Assembly (NCBI RefSeq): GCF_003430825.1
Contig: NZ_CP024047.1
Span: forward strand, 248,001-312,000
DNA from: Natrarchaeobaculum sulfurireducens
GTDB lineage: Archaea; Halobacteriota; Halobacteria; Halobacteriales; Natrialbaceae
DNA: 64,000 nt
Direction: 5' to 3'
The notes under the pieces are model-generated. The model searched no databases, was not told the origin of the DNA, and was given only the letters and a program-made list of their open reading frames with translations. This document shows, one piece after another, positions 48,687 to 58,009 of this stretch (position 1 is its first letter; each line of letters opens with the position of its first letter). Both the position numbers and the translations under genes were made by a program.

Positions 48687-49883
48687 TTACTGCCGGAGTG
48701 AATCGGCCATCCGTGCCGGGAAGCCGAAGATGAGTTCTCGCCACGAGCGTTTTTCCTCGTCCGAACGAAGTCGGGCTCGGAGACGCTGGCTGAACAGTTC
48801 GACGAGCAAAATCAGGACGAAGATCACGAACAGCGTCGCCATCATCTCCTGATAGTTGAGCTGATTTTGCTGTGCGGCGACGATCGCACCAAGTCCACCG
48901 GCACCGATAACCCCGACGGTGACCGCTGCCCGAACGTTGATCTCGAAGATGTACAGCGTCCAAGCGATGAACGAGGTCCGAACCTGACTGAGCATCCCGA
49001 AAAAGACGATCTCCGATTTGTTTGCACCGGTCGTCTGCATCGCCTCGATCGGCCCGTCCTCTAGCTCCTCTAGGTCCTCGACAAACAGCCGCCCGAGGTT
49101 TCCGATGGTGTTGAAGCCGATTGCGAGCGTGGCAGCAGTCGCCCCGAGTCCAACGAGCGCAACGAAGATGAGCGCCCAGATGATCGCCGGGATCGCCCGA
49201 ATAAACGACATGACCGCTCGGAAGACGAAATTAAACGGGAACGGGAGGACGCGCTCGGTCGCAAGGATGCTGAAAAGCAGCGCTAGCGGGAAGCCAAGCA
49301 CCGTCCCTACCAGCCCCATCGCGAGCGTCGTTCCGGCCTCGCCGAAGATCGAGAAGATTCCTAACTCGACGAAGACGAACGCATACAGATCCGTCAGATT
49401 AACCGGAAACTGAAAGATCAACGACCCCACCTCCGGATCGTAGATCAGGTTCATGTCCCTGATGAACTCCCAGTAGACGCGAACGTCGATAATCCGGACG
49501 GAGAACCCACCGAGGTCCGTTATCTCGGCCATCGGGAAATACTCCGTCATCCGACTCGAGAAGTGACCCCACGTGAAGTCCGTATCGTCGTCGAAAAACT
49601 CCGTCGCTGCAAAACCTTGATATGTTAGAAATCCTAAGAGCCCGGCCAGCGCAGCCCAGCCGATCGCTCGCTGTTTGCGCGTCTCCTTGATGCTCTCGAA
49701 CTGGCGATTTATCTCATCGTCGCCGTCGGATGGCTGTTGATCGACGACACCACCATCCGGCATCGGCTCTAGTGAGTCTGTATCCACCCGTTCTTGCTCG
49801 TCACGTGCGCCCTCCGTCCGGACGGCACGCTTCGAGTCCCGGCTATCGCCGTCGGCTTGATCAGCTGGTCCACGTTTCTGCAT
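48687..49883 (-). CDS. phnE: Phosphonate/phosphate ABC transporter permease PhnE
   Basis: 398 aa. A hydrophilic N-terminal extension of about 70 residues (DEQERVDTDSLEPMPDGG) precedes the first membrane helix WAALAGLLGFLTYQGFAA. The permease core has GTTLAMGLVGTVLGFPLALLFSILATERVLPF in pieces and an EAA-like loop EAMQTTGANKSEIVFFGMLSQV in pieces; GVIGAGGLGAIVAAQQNQLNYQ is typical of PhnE. The extension is longer than in bacterial PhnE; the true start may be the Met at 49763. It is last in phnD-phnC-phnE on the minus strand, five bases after phnC. No C-P lyase gene is nearby. Confidence 0.9.
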   Translation of the reverse strand: MQKRGPADQADGDSRDSKRAVRTEGARDEQERVDTDSLEPMPDGGVVDQQPSDGDDEINRQFESIKETRKQRAIGWAALAGLLGFLTYQGFAATEFFDDDTDFTWGHFSSRMTEYFPMAEITDLGGFSVRIIDVRVYWEFIRDMNLIYDPEVGSLIFQFPVNLTDLYAFVFVELGIFSIFGEAGTTLAMGLVGTVLGFPLALLFSILATERVLPFPFNFVFRAVMSFIRAIPAIIWALIFVALVGLGATAATLAIGFNTIGNLGRLFVEDLEELEDGPIEAMQTTGANKSEIVFFGMLSQVRTSFIAWTLYIFEINVRAAVTVGVIGAGGLGAIVAAQQNQLNYQEMMATLFVIFVLILLVELFSQRLRARLRSDEEKRSWRELIFGFPARMADSLRQ

Positions 49884-49888
49884 ATGAA

Positions 49889-50686
49889 TTATGATGTCGT
49901 CTCCTGTCTGGATGTGGCGGATGAGTGTGCGTCACCGGTCGACCTCTCGCCGACGAACATCCCGTCCGTATCGATATCGCCGTATATCTTATCGATTGCA
50001 TCGAGGGTCAACTCATCCCGATAGCCATCGAACACCTTCTTTCCGTTATGTAATCCGATAAACCGCTCACCGTATTTCCGTGCGATGTTGACTTGATGTA
50101 GGCTGATGAACGTACTCAAATCCCGATCGTCCGACGCCCGCCGGAGATAGCGCATTACGTCCTGTGCACTTCCCGGATCCAGACTCGCAACGGGCTCGTC
50201 AGCAAGGAGCACCTCTGATTCTTGGACCAAGGCTCGAGCGATGCCCACCCGTTGCTGTTGGCCACCGCTCATTCGACGAGTCTTCTGTTCGGCTTCGTCG
50301 AGCAATCCAACGGTGTCGAGCGCACGGAGCGCTCGCCGTTTTTCCTCCTTGCTCTGGAGTCTGAAAATGTTCGAGAGGAGGCCGGTCCGATTGATGCCGC
50401 CAGTGAGTGCGTTCGAGTAGGCGGACATGTCGCCGATGAGGTTGTGCTGCTGGAAAATCATCGCGACATCGGGTCGGGGGGCGGTCATCGGTTCCCCGTT
50501 GATCAGAATGCGTCCCTCGGTGGGTTCGTTCAGCCCACACATACACCGTAACAGTGTCGATTTTCCGGACCCGGAAACACCGAGGATGATGACGAACTCG
50601 TTTTCCTCGACTTCGAACGAGAGGTTCTCGAGGGCGACGGTGTCTCCGTAAGTTTTTCTCAGTCCATCGACGACGATCTTACTCAT
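49889..50686 (-). CDS. phnC: Phosphonate/phosphate ABC transporter ATP-binding protein PhnC
   Basis: 265 aa. Walker A GVSGSGKST, signature MSGGQQQRVGIARAL, Walker B VLLADEPVASLDP, and a switch His in ISLHQVNIA, all in the PhnC style. The insert TGGINRTGLLSNIFRLQSKEEK is characteristic of PhnC proteins and distinguishes it from amino-acid importer ATPases. It powers the PhnE channel. Second gene of the phnDCE unit; it starts 59 bp after phnD and ends five bases before phnE. Confidence 0.94.
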   Translation of the reverse strand: MSKIVVDGLRKTYGDTVALENLSFEVEENEFVIILGVSGSGKSTLLRCMCGLNEPTEGRILINGEPMTAPRPDVAMIFQQHNLIGDMSAYSNALTGGINRTGLLSNIFRLQSKEEKRRALRALDTVGLLDEAEQKTRRMSGGQQQRVGIARALVQESEVLLADEPVASLDPGSAQDVMRYLRRASDDRDLSTFISLHQVNIARKYGERFIGLHNGKKVFDGYRDELTLDAIDKIYGDIDTDGMFVGERSTGDAHSSATSRQETTS

Positions 50687-50745
50687 TACTCAAATCGGTA
50701 ACTTCTCGGTTGTGGTTGTTTGGTTGGTCGCGGTTGCCGGGTCAG

Positions 50746-51870
50746 CTATGCCAGGTCGTCGTAGTCGATGCCGAGATCCGCTGCGAAGTCCGCGATCGGA
50801 TCGTAATCGGACGCGTCGGCCTCCTGAATACCCGTAAACCAGAGCAGGTGGTCGTCGAACTCCTGCCAGTCGTCCGCATCGACGTCCCAGTCGTCGATGT
50901 CGAAGTCGTCGTCCTCCTCGAAGGCATCGAGCACCTCGTCGTCGATGTCCAAGGCCAGGTCTTCGGCTAACTGGTGTGCATCGTGGCCCAGGACGTCTTC
51001 GTCCGCGTTGATCAGGAACTCGTCGATCTCCGCTCGGAGGTCATCGTCCCACTCACCGTTTGCCACGATCGGTGCTCGTGGAAGCGGTGGTGACGCCTCC
51101 AAAAGCCGGAGATCGGTGCTGTCCGAGCCTGCTCCGTCGAATTCGGCGGAGATGTCCGCGACCTCCGGGAAGTTATCCGCTATCTCGTCCGGTGAGATGT
51201 TCGGAATCGTCACGAACTCTCCTGCACCGGCCGCAGCGATCGAGTCGTCGTCCATGAGCTGGCCGAGGGCAATGTCGTGTGCCTGATCGCCGATCCACTC
51301 GAAGTCCTCCGCCGATCCACCGTCGACTGCGTTCCCGAGGTCGAGCCCGTTATCTTGGAGCATCCACAGCGCCGCAATGCCACCGGAAATAGAGCCGAGA
51401 CTCCCACCAACGACGGTCTCTCCGTGCAGGTCGTCTACGCTCTCGATGTCGCTGTCCGCTCTCGCGACGAGCGTCGAAAAGTACTGTGCCGCACCGAACT
51501 GGATACGCATTCCACAGACGCTGACGTCGCTTCCGAGTTCGAGTACGGCCACCGGGGACGTATCGGCGAGCATCCTGTCGCCTTCCCCTGCTCGAGAGAG
51601 GTTTTCGACGGTTGCGTTGTACGTCTGTGCGACCGTCGTACGCACTTCGACGTCGAACTCCTCTTCGATGCTCCTGATCAGCGGTCCGTACTGTACTTCG
51701 ATATCCAGCGTCTCTTCGGCGGGGTTCAGGACGAACTCGATGGTGTCGGTCTCCTCACCATCGTCGTCTGCCCCCGTTTCCACACAGCCAGCCAGCGCAA
51801 GGGCACCCGCGGCCCCCGATGCAGTTAAAAATCGACGCCTTGTTTTCCCACCGACGGAGTACTCCGGCAT
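50746..51870 (-). CDS. phnD: Phosphonate/phosphate-binding lipoprotein PhnD
   Basis: 374 aa. A Tat-lipoprotein leader: KTRRRFLTASGAAGALALAGC with the lipobox Cys at residue 29. The mature protein has the PhnD-like fold: FVLNPAEETLDIEVQYGPLIRSIEEEFDVEVRTTVAQTYNATVENL in pieces, FSTLVARADSDIESVDDLHGETVVGGSLGSISGG in pieces. It is longer and more acidic than bacterial PhnD. First gene of phnDCE. Its substrate could be phosphonate, phosphite or phosphate; genes for phosphonate breakdown are not in the window. Confidence 0.92.
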   Translation of the reverse strand: MPEYSVGGKTRRRFLTASGAAGALALAGCVETGADDDGEETDTIEFVLNPAEETLDIEVQYGPLIRSIEEEFDVEVRTTVAQTYNATVENLSRAGEGDRMLADTSPVAVLELGSDVSVCGMRIQFGAAQYFSTLVARADSDIESVDDLHGETVVGGSLGSISGGIAALWMLQDNGLDLGNAVDGGSAEDFEWIGDQAHDIALGQLMDDDSIAAAGAGEFVTIPNISPDEIADNFPEVADISAEFDGAGSDSTDLRLLEASPPLPRAPIVANGEWDDDLRAEIDEFLINADEDVLGHDAHQLAEDLALDIDDEVLDAFEEDDDFDIDDWDVDADDWQEFDDHLLWFTGIQEADASDYDPIADFAADLGIDYDDLA

Positions 51871-52218
51871 TCCGGTTGGGTGTTACTATCACGGTATCAA
51901 TAATGTTTCTATCCCTGTGATATTGCGAGCCGACGGATCTCCGGCCGGGTGACGCTCCGTTGGCCCGACAACCGTTCGGATTTTGTACCAGTGCCAACGA
52001 GGGAGTGACATGGTCTGTCAACTCCGAATCGGCTGCCGCGGACTGGCTGGGGTGTGGAAGTCGGCTGCCTGTTCATGCGCCACAAGACCTCAGTCTGTGA
52101 GCCGCCGTCGGAACGGCGGCAACCGAAGACAGCCGTCCATCGAGCTCGAGTACACAGTCGAGGATCCCGCCGCGGGCCACGACGTCCCCCTCGAGAGCGC
52201 CCACGCATCCGTTACCGA
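51871..52218. other. 348-bp intergenic region between phnD and the HD hydrolase
   Basis: The minus-strand side near 51905 has an AT-rich stretch (AACATTATTGATACCG read toward phnD) that could contain the phnD promoter. A plus-strand open frame (51983-52222) overlaps the next start by 4 bp but has Cys- and Arg-rich, non-halophilic composition, so I do not annotate it. Nothing else is recognised. Confidence 0.45.
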
Positions 52219-53394
52219 ATGACCCTGATCAAAGACGCCATCCACGACTACATCGAGCTCCGTCCGATGGCGGAGGCGGTGCTCGACACCCCCGAAATGC
52301 AGCGACTCCGTGCGATTCGCCAGCTGAGTACCGTCCAGTTCGTCTATCCGTCGGCGAATCACACTCGCTTCGAACACAGCCTGGGGGTGTATCACCTTGC
52401 GTCACAGGCCGTCGACCGACTCGAGGTGGACGCCGACCTCGCCGAACGGCTTCGGGCGGCGGCGCTCGTCCACGACGTCGGCCACGGCCCGTTTGGCCAC
52501 CAGACCGAAGCCGCCATCGAGCGCCACCTCGGTCGACACCACGACGAGATTGGCTGGCTGCTCGCCGACACCGAGCTCGGCGACGTTCTCGAGGCTCGCG
52601 GCCTCGACCCCGACGCAATCGCCGAAACGGTCGATGGTGGCGGCCCGCTCGGCGAACTCGTCTCCGGCACGCTCGACGTCGACCGCATGGACTACCTCGT
52701 TCGTGACGCCCACCACACTGGGGTGCCCTACGGCACGATCGACCACGCTCGACTCCTCCATGCGCTGCGGGTGGTCGACGGTGAACTCACGTTCGAGGCG
52801 GGCAACGTCGCCACCGCAGAGAGTGCGCTCATCGCCCGGACCCTGATGAACGTGACTGTCTACCGACACCACGTCTCCCGGATTGCGGGGGCGATGCTCG
52901 ACCGCGCGAGCGAGCAGTTGCTCACCGGAGGGGACGTCACGGCCGAGCGCTTCGCTCGCTTTACTGACGCCCAGCTCTTAGCGGCGTTCGAACGCTACGA
53001 ACCGACCGCAGACACCGCCAGACGGCTCCAAGAACGTCACCTGTACAAACGTGCGATCTGGCTTCCCCACGCGAGCGTCCCGGACGGTATCGTCGGCCTC
53101 GAGTACGACCGAACTCGAGACATAGAGCGTGAAATCGCCGAGACCGCCGGCGTTCGGTCGGAAGAGGTCATCGTCGACAGCCCCGCCGAACCACACACTC
53201 CGGAGTCACGCGTCAGAATCGTCGGTGACGGCGAACGCCGCCGTCTCGAGGAGCGCTCGTCGCTCGTCTCCGGCCTCGAAGCCTGCTCGCGCGAACTCTG
53301 GCGATTCGGAGTCTACGCGCCCGAAGCCCACCTCGAGTCCGTCACCGAGGCAGCGGCCGCCGTTCTGGGCGTCGAGGCCGATGTCGTCCCCTAA
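52219..53394 (+). CDS. HD-superfamily phosphohydrolase
   Basis: 391 aa from ATG 52219. HD residues: His53 in RFEHSLGVYHL, His85-Asp86 in LVHDVGHGPFGH, Asp at 155/158 in LDVDRMDYLVRD. This arrangement (RxRRLxQ-like RLRAIRQL, H...HD...D) is that of dNTPase/SAMHD1-like enzymes and related YpgQ-type hydrolases. It probably hydrolyses a nucleotide or nucleotide derivative; the precise substrate is uncertain. Earlier in-frame starts (52054) would add 55 basic residues and were rejected. It is convergent with the DUF7282 protein gene. Confidence 0.92.
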   Translation: MTLIKDAIHDYIELRPMAEAVLDTPEMQRLRAIRQLSTVQFVYPSANHTRFEHSLGVYHLASQAVDRLEVDADLAERLRAAALVHDVGHGPFGHQTEAAIERHLGRHHDEIGWLLADTELGDVLEARGLDPDAIAETVDGGGPLGELVSGTLDVDRMDYLVRDAHHTGVPYGTIDHARLLHALRVVDGELTFEAGNVATAESALIARTLMNVTVYRHHVSRIAGAMLDRASEQLLTGGDVTAERFARFTDAQLLAAFERYEPTADTARRLQERHLYKRAIWLPHASVPDGIVGLEYDRTRDIEREIAETAGVRSEEVIVDSPAEPHTPESRVRIVGDGERRRLEERSSLVSGLEACSRELWRFGVYAPEAHLESVTEAAAAVLGVEADVVP

Positions 53395-53421
53395 CAGTCC
53401 TCTGGCACGGAGCACCCGACG

Positions 53422-54609
53422 CTACTCGTCGTCGTCGCCGTCAGTGCCGTCATCATCGCTATCGTCGCCAGTCTCGCTGTCATCATCGTCGTTCTCGTCA
53501 TCGTCCTCGTCGTCAGCCTCGAGTTCGTCGGCGACGTCCTCGAGCGTGAACGTCGTCTCGACGGGCTCGTCGTCGTGTTCGATCGTCGTCGCCGCGTCGG
53601 GATCCGCGGGGTCGCCTTCGTAGAGGGCCGCCCGCAGTTCGTCGTCGTCTTCGACGGTGGCGTTCTCGTCGAACTCGACGGTGACGTTCTCATGGTCGCC
53701 GGTCTCGAGTTGCTCGCTCGTGCCGAGGCGGTCGTCGGTCTCGTTGTCGTAGACAGCGACGAACCCTTCGGCGGGGATCGCGACGTTGGCGGTCACCGAG
53801 TCGTCGTCCGCGTCGACGACGTCGACGGACGGATCGGTGTGGAACTCGAGGTCGACCGTCTCGAGCGCGCCGTCGCCGGCGGTGTAGACGCCAACGGTCC
53901 GTTCGCCGGAGTCGAGCGAACGCGTGTCGATCTGGGCACTGGCCTCCTGGGACTCGCCGGGCTCGAGGTCGAGCGTCTGCTGTTCGACGAGTTCGCCGTC
54001 GATCCGGAACTCGACGGGCTGTTGGATCTCGAGGTCGGTCGGATTCTCGATCTCGGCGACGACCGTGATCGTCTCGTTCGTCGTCGCCGTCGCGGGCGCG
54101 TCGACGGATTCGACGGCAAAGGAGTCGAGCATCGGATCGTCGTCGTCCTCGCTGGTGACGGTCGCCGTGTCGCTTACTGGGAAGCCGTCAGCGAGGTACG
54201 GATGATCTTCCTCGCCGTCGGTTTCGTCGTAGGCAAACGTCTCGTCGTTGGTCGTGTCCTGATGAACCGTCGCGGTGAGGCTGCCGAGCAGTTCGGGGCC
54301 CTCTTCGTCCTGTTCGACGGTAACGCTCTCGTGTGTCCCCTCGCCGAGATACGCAGAAACCGCGAGTTCCTCGCCGTCGTCGTCGGTCAGGACGACGAAG
54401 CCACCGTCCGAGAGGGTCACCTCGTCGACGGCTACGACCGTTCCGTTCCCTTCCTGGTCCTCGAACGTGATCGACGCCTCGGGGTCTTCTTCCACGCCGA
54501 AGATGGCGGGTGCCTGTCCGATGAGTATGCCAGCGGCCAGGACGATCGCGATCGCTAGCAAGATTGCGACGAGTCGCTTGATGGTTCCCAGGATCGATCT
54601 CGAGCTCAT
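53422..54609 (-). CDS. DUF7282/CARDB surface protein, membrane-anchored
   Basis: 395 aa. One N-terminal membrane helix (residues 10-32, KRLVAILLAIAIVLAAGILIG) anchors an external region. Two DUF7282-like units (about 45-155 and 258-348), each with the pattern VxVDEVTLSDGGFVVLTDD / VTANVAIPAEGFVAVYDNE, then LGxxxxLxxGxHExVTVExD, flank a CARDB-like Ig segment (about 160-250; VESVDAPATATTNETITVVAEIENPTDLEIQQPVEFRIDG in pieces, with the hallmark PGESQEASAQI). The C-terminal 45 residues are an Asp/Glu/Asn low-complexity tail. No enzyme motif; likely an adhesion or cell-surface protein. It is divergent from rnz, with repeats between them. Confidence 0.88.
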   Translation of the reverse strand: MSSRSILGTIKRLVAILLAIAIVLAAGILIGQAPAIFGVEEDPEASITFEDQEGNGTVVAVDEVTLSDGGFVVLTDDDGEELAVSAYLGEGTHESVTVEQDEEGPELLGSLTATVHQDTTNDETFAYDETDGEEDHPYLADGFPVSDTATVTSEDDDDPMLDSFAVESVDAPATATTNETITVVAEIENPTDLEIQQPVEFRIDGELVEQQTLDLEPGESQEASAQIDTRSLDSGERTVGVYTAGDGALETVDLEFHTDPSVDVVDADDDSVTANVAIPAEGFVAVYDNETDDRLGTSEQLETGDHENVTVEFDENATVEDDDELRAALYEGDPADPDAATTIEHDDEPVETTFTLEDVADELEADDEDDDENDDDDSETGDDSDDDGTDGDDDE

Positions 54610-54616
54610 TGGGGGG

Positions 54617-54764
54617 TCGGTGCCGATACCGACTGTACGACCTCGAGGGTTCTAAACGCGTCGTCCGTTCGCACGGTCGGCTAACTCGACTGGTTCGCTG
54701 ACGAACGCGCTGCGTCGTCGCTCGAGGTGGCGGCCTCGGTACCGATACCGACCGTACGACCTCG
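54617..54764. repeat. Two near-identical 29-bp direct repeats upstream of rnz
   Basis: 54617-54645 and 54736-54764 are identical in 27 of 29 positions (start TCGGTRCCGATACCGA, end GTACGACCTCG), 119 bp apart in the intergenic space between the DUF7282 gene (start 54609) and rnz (start 54809). Each carries the dyad CGGTA-CCGA-TACCG (one mismatch in the first copy). One copy lies just upstream of each divergent gene, so they look like duplicated promoter/operator elements. Confidence 0.7.
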
Positions 54765-54808
54765 GCCGATCGAAGCGGGTTTAGTCACGCGTCGTCGAAC
54801 ACGTATCG

Positions 54809-55741
54809 ATGCCACTGTGCGTGACGTTTCTGGGGACGGCCGGTGCGGTTCCGACGACCGAGCGGAACCCGAGCGGACTCTTCGTCGCCAGGGGGGGTGA
54901 CCAGTTGTTGTTCGATGCCGGTGAAGGGACCCAGCGCCAGATGATGCGTTTCGGAACTGGATTTTCGATCTCACACCTGTTCGTCACGCACCTCCACGGC
55001 GACCACGTCTTCGGGATTCCCGGCCTGTTGCAGACGATGGCGTTCAACGACCGCGAGGAACCGCTGTCGATCCACACGCCGTCCGGCACGCGTCGGAAGA
55101 TCCGGGAACTCGTCACCGCACTCGACAACAGCCCCTCGTTTCCCGTCCACGTCACCGAAGTCGGCGACGGTGACGTCCCCTATCGCGGCGACGAGTACGA
55201 GGTCCGGGCGTTCGAGACCGACCACGACACCCGCTCGGTCGGCTACGCGCTCGTCGAGGACGACCGTAAGGGCCGGTTCGACCGCGAGCGCGCCGAGGAA
55301 CTCGGCGTCCCCGTCGGGCCGAAGTTCTCGCGGCTCCACGAGGGTGAGCCAGTCGAACTCGAGGACGGCACCGTCGTCCGCCCCGACCAGGTCGTCGGCG
55401 AGCCTCGGCCCGGCCGATCGATCGTTTACACGGGCGACACCCGGCCGACCGTCAGCACGATCGAAGTCGCCGACGAACCCGATCTGTTGATCCACGATGC
55501 GACCTTCGCCGACGACGGGACCGACCGCGCGGCGGAGACGGCCCACTCGACCGCCCGCGGGGCTGCCGAGATCGCCGCTCGAGCGGGCGCGAAACGGCTC
55601 GCGCTGGTACACCTCTCCTCGCGCTACGCCGGCTATACGGACGACCATGTTTCCCAGGCCCGCGAGGGCTTCGACGGCCGGGTGTTCGTCCCCGACGACG
55701 GCCACGAACTCGAGGTTCCGTACCCGAACGCCGAGGAATAA
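54809..55741 (+). CDS. rnz: Ribonuclease Z (tRNA 3' endonuclease)
   Basis: 310 aa metallo-beta-lactamase fold. FLGTAGAVPTTERNPSGL at residues 7-24, zinc motif THLHGDH at 60-66, downstream Asp in VYTGDTRPT and His in LVHLSSRY. The family-specific GTQRQMMRFG block and the short PGxxD-type insert are present. It cleaves tRNA precursors at the 3' end of the mature tRNA. Length is normal for archaeal RNase Z. It is divergent from the DUF7282 gene, and 59 bp after its stop the histidine kinase gene ends on the opposite strand. Confidence 0.95.
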   Translation: MPLCVTFLGTAGAVPTTERNPSGLFVARGGDQLLFDAGEGTQRQMMRFGTGFSISHLFVTHLHGDHVFGIPGLLQTMAFNDREEPLSIHTPSGTRRKIRELVTALDNSPSFPVHVTEVGDGDVPYRGDEYEVRAFETDHDTRSVGYALVEDDRKGRFDRERAEELGVPVGPKFSRLHEGEPVELEDGTVVRPDQVVGEPRPGRSIVYTGDTRPTVSTIEVADEPDLLIHDATFADDGTDRAAETAHSTARGAAEIAARAGAKRLALVHLSSRYAGYTDDHVSQAREGFDGRVFVPDDGHELEVPYPNAEE

Positions 55742-55799
55742 CGGCCCGTCTGCGGACCCGTGGTCGGATTCGTCCCGGACCGATGCTCGGTGACGAGGG

Positions 55800-57503
55800 T
55801 TACTCGTTGACCGCGTCGGCTTTCGGGAGCGTGGCCGTCGCCGTCGTTCCGGCGTCGGTCACCTCGAAGGTCAACTCACCGCCTGATTTCTCGATCACCC
55901 AGTCGGTCAGCCAGAGCCCAGCGCCGCTGCCGTGTTCGAGGGCCGACTCCGAGCGGTTACGCAGCGCCTCGAGTTCGTCGGCCGGGATGCCGGGACCGTT
56001 GTCTTCGATCGTCGTCTGAATCGTTTCGTCTCGCTCGGTTATCGTCACCTCGACTCGCGGCTCGTCCCGTTCTGCATGGACGATCGCGTTCTCGAGGAGG
56101 TTCGCGACGGCGCTTTGCAATTCTGGATGGGCCGTAACCCAGGCCTCGCCGGGACCGACACACGTCGCGTCCACGTCGGGACAGGCCGCCTCGAGTGCCG
56201 CGACGGTCTCGGTCAGAATCGAACGCAGGTCGTGGACGGATCGCTCGTGGCTGGTACCGAGGACGTTCTCGATACGCCGGGCTTTCTGACTCGTCCGCTC
56301 GAGTTCGTCCGCCCGTTCGACGATCGTCTCGGCGTACTGTCTCGCCCGCGCTGGATCCGTCTCCCCGTCGGCGATCTCTTCGGCGTAGCCACGAATGTAC
56401 TGCAGTTCGGTCCGAAGGTTGTGCCGAAGCACGCGCGAGAACAACTGTTGTAAGAGTTCGAACTCCTGTTGTCTCGTTTTGAGCGACGTGATGTCACGCA
56501 GCATGAGGATCGTTCCGACGTCGTTCGAATCGATCGACAGCGGCGTCACCGTCAGGGAGACGTGTCTGACCTGGCCGCTATCGACGATGCTGAGTTCCGT
56601 CTCGAACTCCCGGCGGCTCTCGAGGCGCTCGAGCAGCGAGGGATGGTCCGAAAACAGCGTCGCCACTCGCATCCCGAGGACGTCCTCGTCGACGTCGAAC
56701 AGATCGGTTGCGGCCTCGTTGACGTCGGCGACGTGGCCGGTGGCGTCGACGACGACCAGCGCGTCCGGGATGGTCTCGACCGCGTTTCGCCTGGCAACTG
56801 GGACGAGAGTGAACAGTCGGTATCGAAAGACAGCGGCGGTCCACAGCGATGCGGTGACGAGGAACCCGAACGGCCCGGGATCGACGTACGCCGGGAGGGG
56901 TACCTCGACGGTGAACCCGAGGGCGGCGACTGCGGCGACGACGAAGCCGACAAACAGGATCAGTGTCTGTCGTCGATGAATGCCGGACGAGCGAACGGCG
57001 TCGGCGAGTAAAAGCGCAACTCCACCGAGCCCGAGGACGGCGTAGTTGTACGTCGTGTGTACGTAAAACCACCATCCGTGCTCGACTTCGAGCGCCCCGA
57101 TACCCGTGACCGTTGTCGTCGGGTGGACGACGAGGTGATGCCACGTGTTGGTCGCGTACAACACCTGCGTCAGCAACGGGATCGCGAACAGGAGACTCCA
57201 GCCGAGATAGCCGAGTCGGAGCCGACGGCGGCGGGTGTACTCGAGGGCGATGACGGCCCAGCCGATCGCTATGAGGTTCGCCGCGAACAGACGGAGTCCC
57301 CAGAGACCCCGAAAGGTCGTTTCGGTGGGGTGGACGATGATGAGGCCCGACGCGAGGTTCCAGAAGAAAAATCCCACGAGCGTCACGCTCAGTCCGCGTG
57401 AGCCGGGCGTGTGGCTATGTCGATGTGCGAGCCACAACATCGTTGCGATGGGAAAACAGGTCGCGACCACTATCGACCCCGCCACCGCCTGTCCTGTATT
57501 CAT
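55800..57503 (-). CDS. Membrane sensor histidine kinase (7TM-PAS-HATPase)
   Basis: 567 aa from ATG 57503. Seven N-terminal helices (for example AVAGSIVVATCFPIATMLWLA, LILFVGFVVAAVAALGFTV) form a histidine-kinase 7TM sensor. A PAS domain (IPDALVVVDATGHVADVNEAATDLFDVDEDVLGM in pieces) follows, then the phospho-acceptor region LLQQLFSRVLRHNLRTELQYIRGYAEE (H box) and the ATPase domain with N box NLLENAIVHAE, G1 EDNGPGIP and G2 HGSGAGLWL. A full sensor kinase, but no response regulator gene is adjacent. Earlier in-frame start at 57605 was rejected as non-halophilic. The signal is unknown. Confidence 0.93.
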   Translation of the reverse strand: MNTGQAVAGSIVVATCFPIATMLWLAHRHSHTPGSRGLSVTLVGFFFWNLASGLIIVHPTETTFRGLWGLRLFAANLIAIGWAVIALEYTRRRRLRLGYLGWSLLFAIPLLTQVLYATNTWHHLVVHPTTTVTGIGALEVEHGWWFYVHTTYNYAVLGLGGVALLLADAVRSSGIHRRQTLILFVGFVVAAVAALGFTVEVPLPAYVDPGPFGFLVTASLWTAAVFRYRLFTLVPVARRNAVETIPDALVVVDATGHVADVNEAATDLFDVDEDVLGMRVATLFSDHPSLLERLESRREFETELSIVDSGQVRHVSLTVTPLSIDSNDVGTILMLRDITSLKTRQQEFELLQQLFSRVLRHNLRTELQYIRGYAEEIADGETDPARARQYAETIVERADELERTSQKARRIENVLGTSHERSVHDLRSILTETVAALEAACPDVDATCVGPGEAWVTAHPELQSAVANLLENAIVHAERDEPRVEVTITERDETIQTTIEDNGPGIPADELEALRNRSESALEHGSGAGLWLTDWVIEKSGGELTFEVTDAGTTATATLPKADAVNE

Positions 57504-57705
57504 TGATTCGCTGTCACCGATTCCAGCAGCCGTCGACGCATCCGACCCCGTAGGTATCAAACGAGTACAATTTCTTATAAGTAGTATGGCCGATAGGTGG
57601 GTCAACTATACTGGCCACTGCACGTCAGTGTGCACATCGTTGCAGTTGTTGTGTGGTGTCATAGAACAAGTAGTACACCAAAGAGCAGGGTGAACGCTGA
57701 GGTGG

Positions 57706-57990
57706 ATGAGTTCACCGACCCTGCAAGATGATCCTAAAGAACTGAACAACACAGACGTCTGGCTTAGCTGTGGATTCGATCGACCGCCGTCCAGAGACCC
57801 GGTCGATCGCTTCCTCACTGACCTCGAACACGTAATCGACGAGGGCTTCGACGTGACCCACTCTATCGATTCGACAGACGTGAGGACGATGCCAGCCGGT
57901 CAAGATGCGTCGAAATGCTACGATCAAACGGCTGAAGGGAACTCCTCTATCATATCGGTAGGCTCGAGTTCGCGTCGGATTTATACCTGA
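57706..57990 (+). CDS. Hypothetical small protein, possibly a remnant
   Basis: 94 aa. The first 55 residues are acidic and soluble (LQDDPKELNNTDVWLSCGFDRPPSRDPVDRFLTDLEHVIDEGFDVTHSIDSTDV in pieces), plausible as halophilic protein, but the end is Ser-rich and looks truncated. No motif is recognised and the surrounding 57504-57705 and 57991-58009 are non-coding. It may be a small orphan gene or the beginning of a lost one. An antisense frame over the same DNA is basic and rejected. Confidence 0.3.
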   Translation: MSSPTLQDDPKELNNTDVWLSCGFDRPPSRDPVDRFLTDLEHVIDEGFDVTHSIDSTDVRTMPAGQDASKCYDQTAEGNSSIISVGSSSRRIYT

Positions 57991-58009
57991 CTCGGCCCTA
58001 GGGCCGGTC

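Noticed and set aside
51983-52222. Plus-strand frame ending with a 4-bp ATGA overlap with the HD hydrolase start
   Set aside because: The overlap is attractive, but the frame is rich in Cys, Arg and Ser and lacks acidic residues until the last 25 codons; likely chance.
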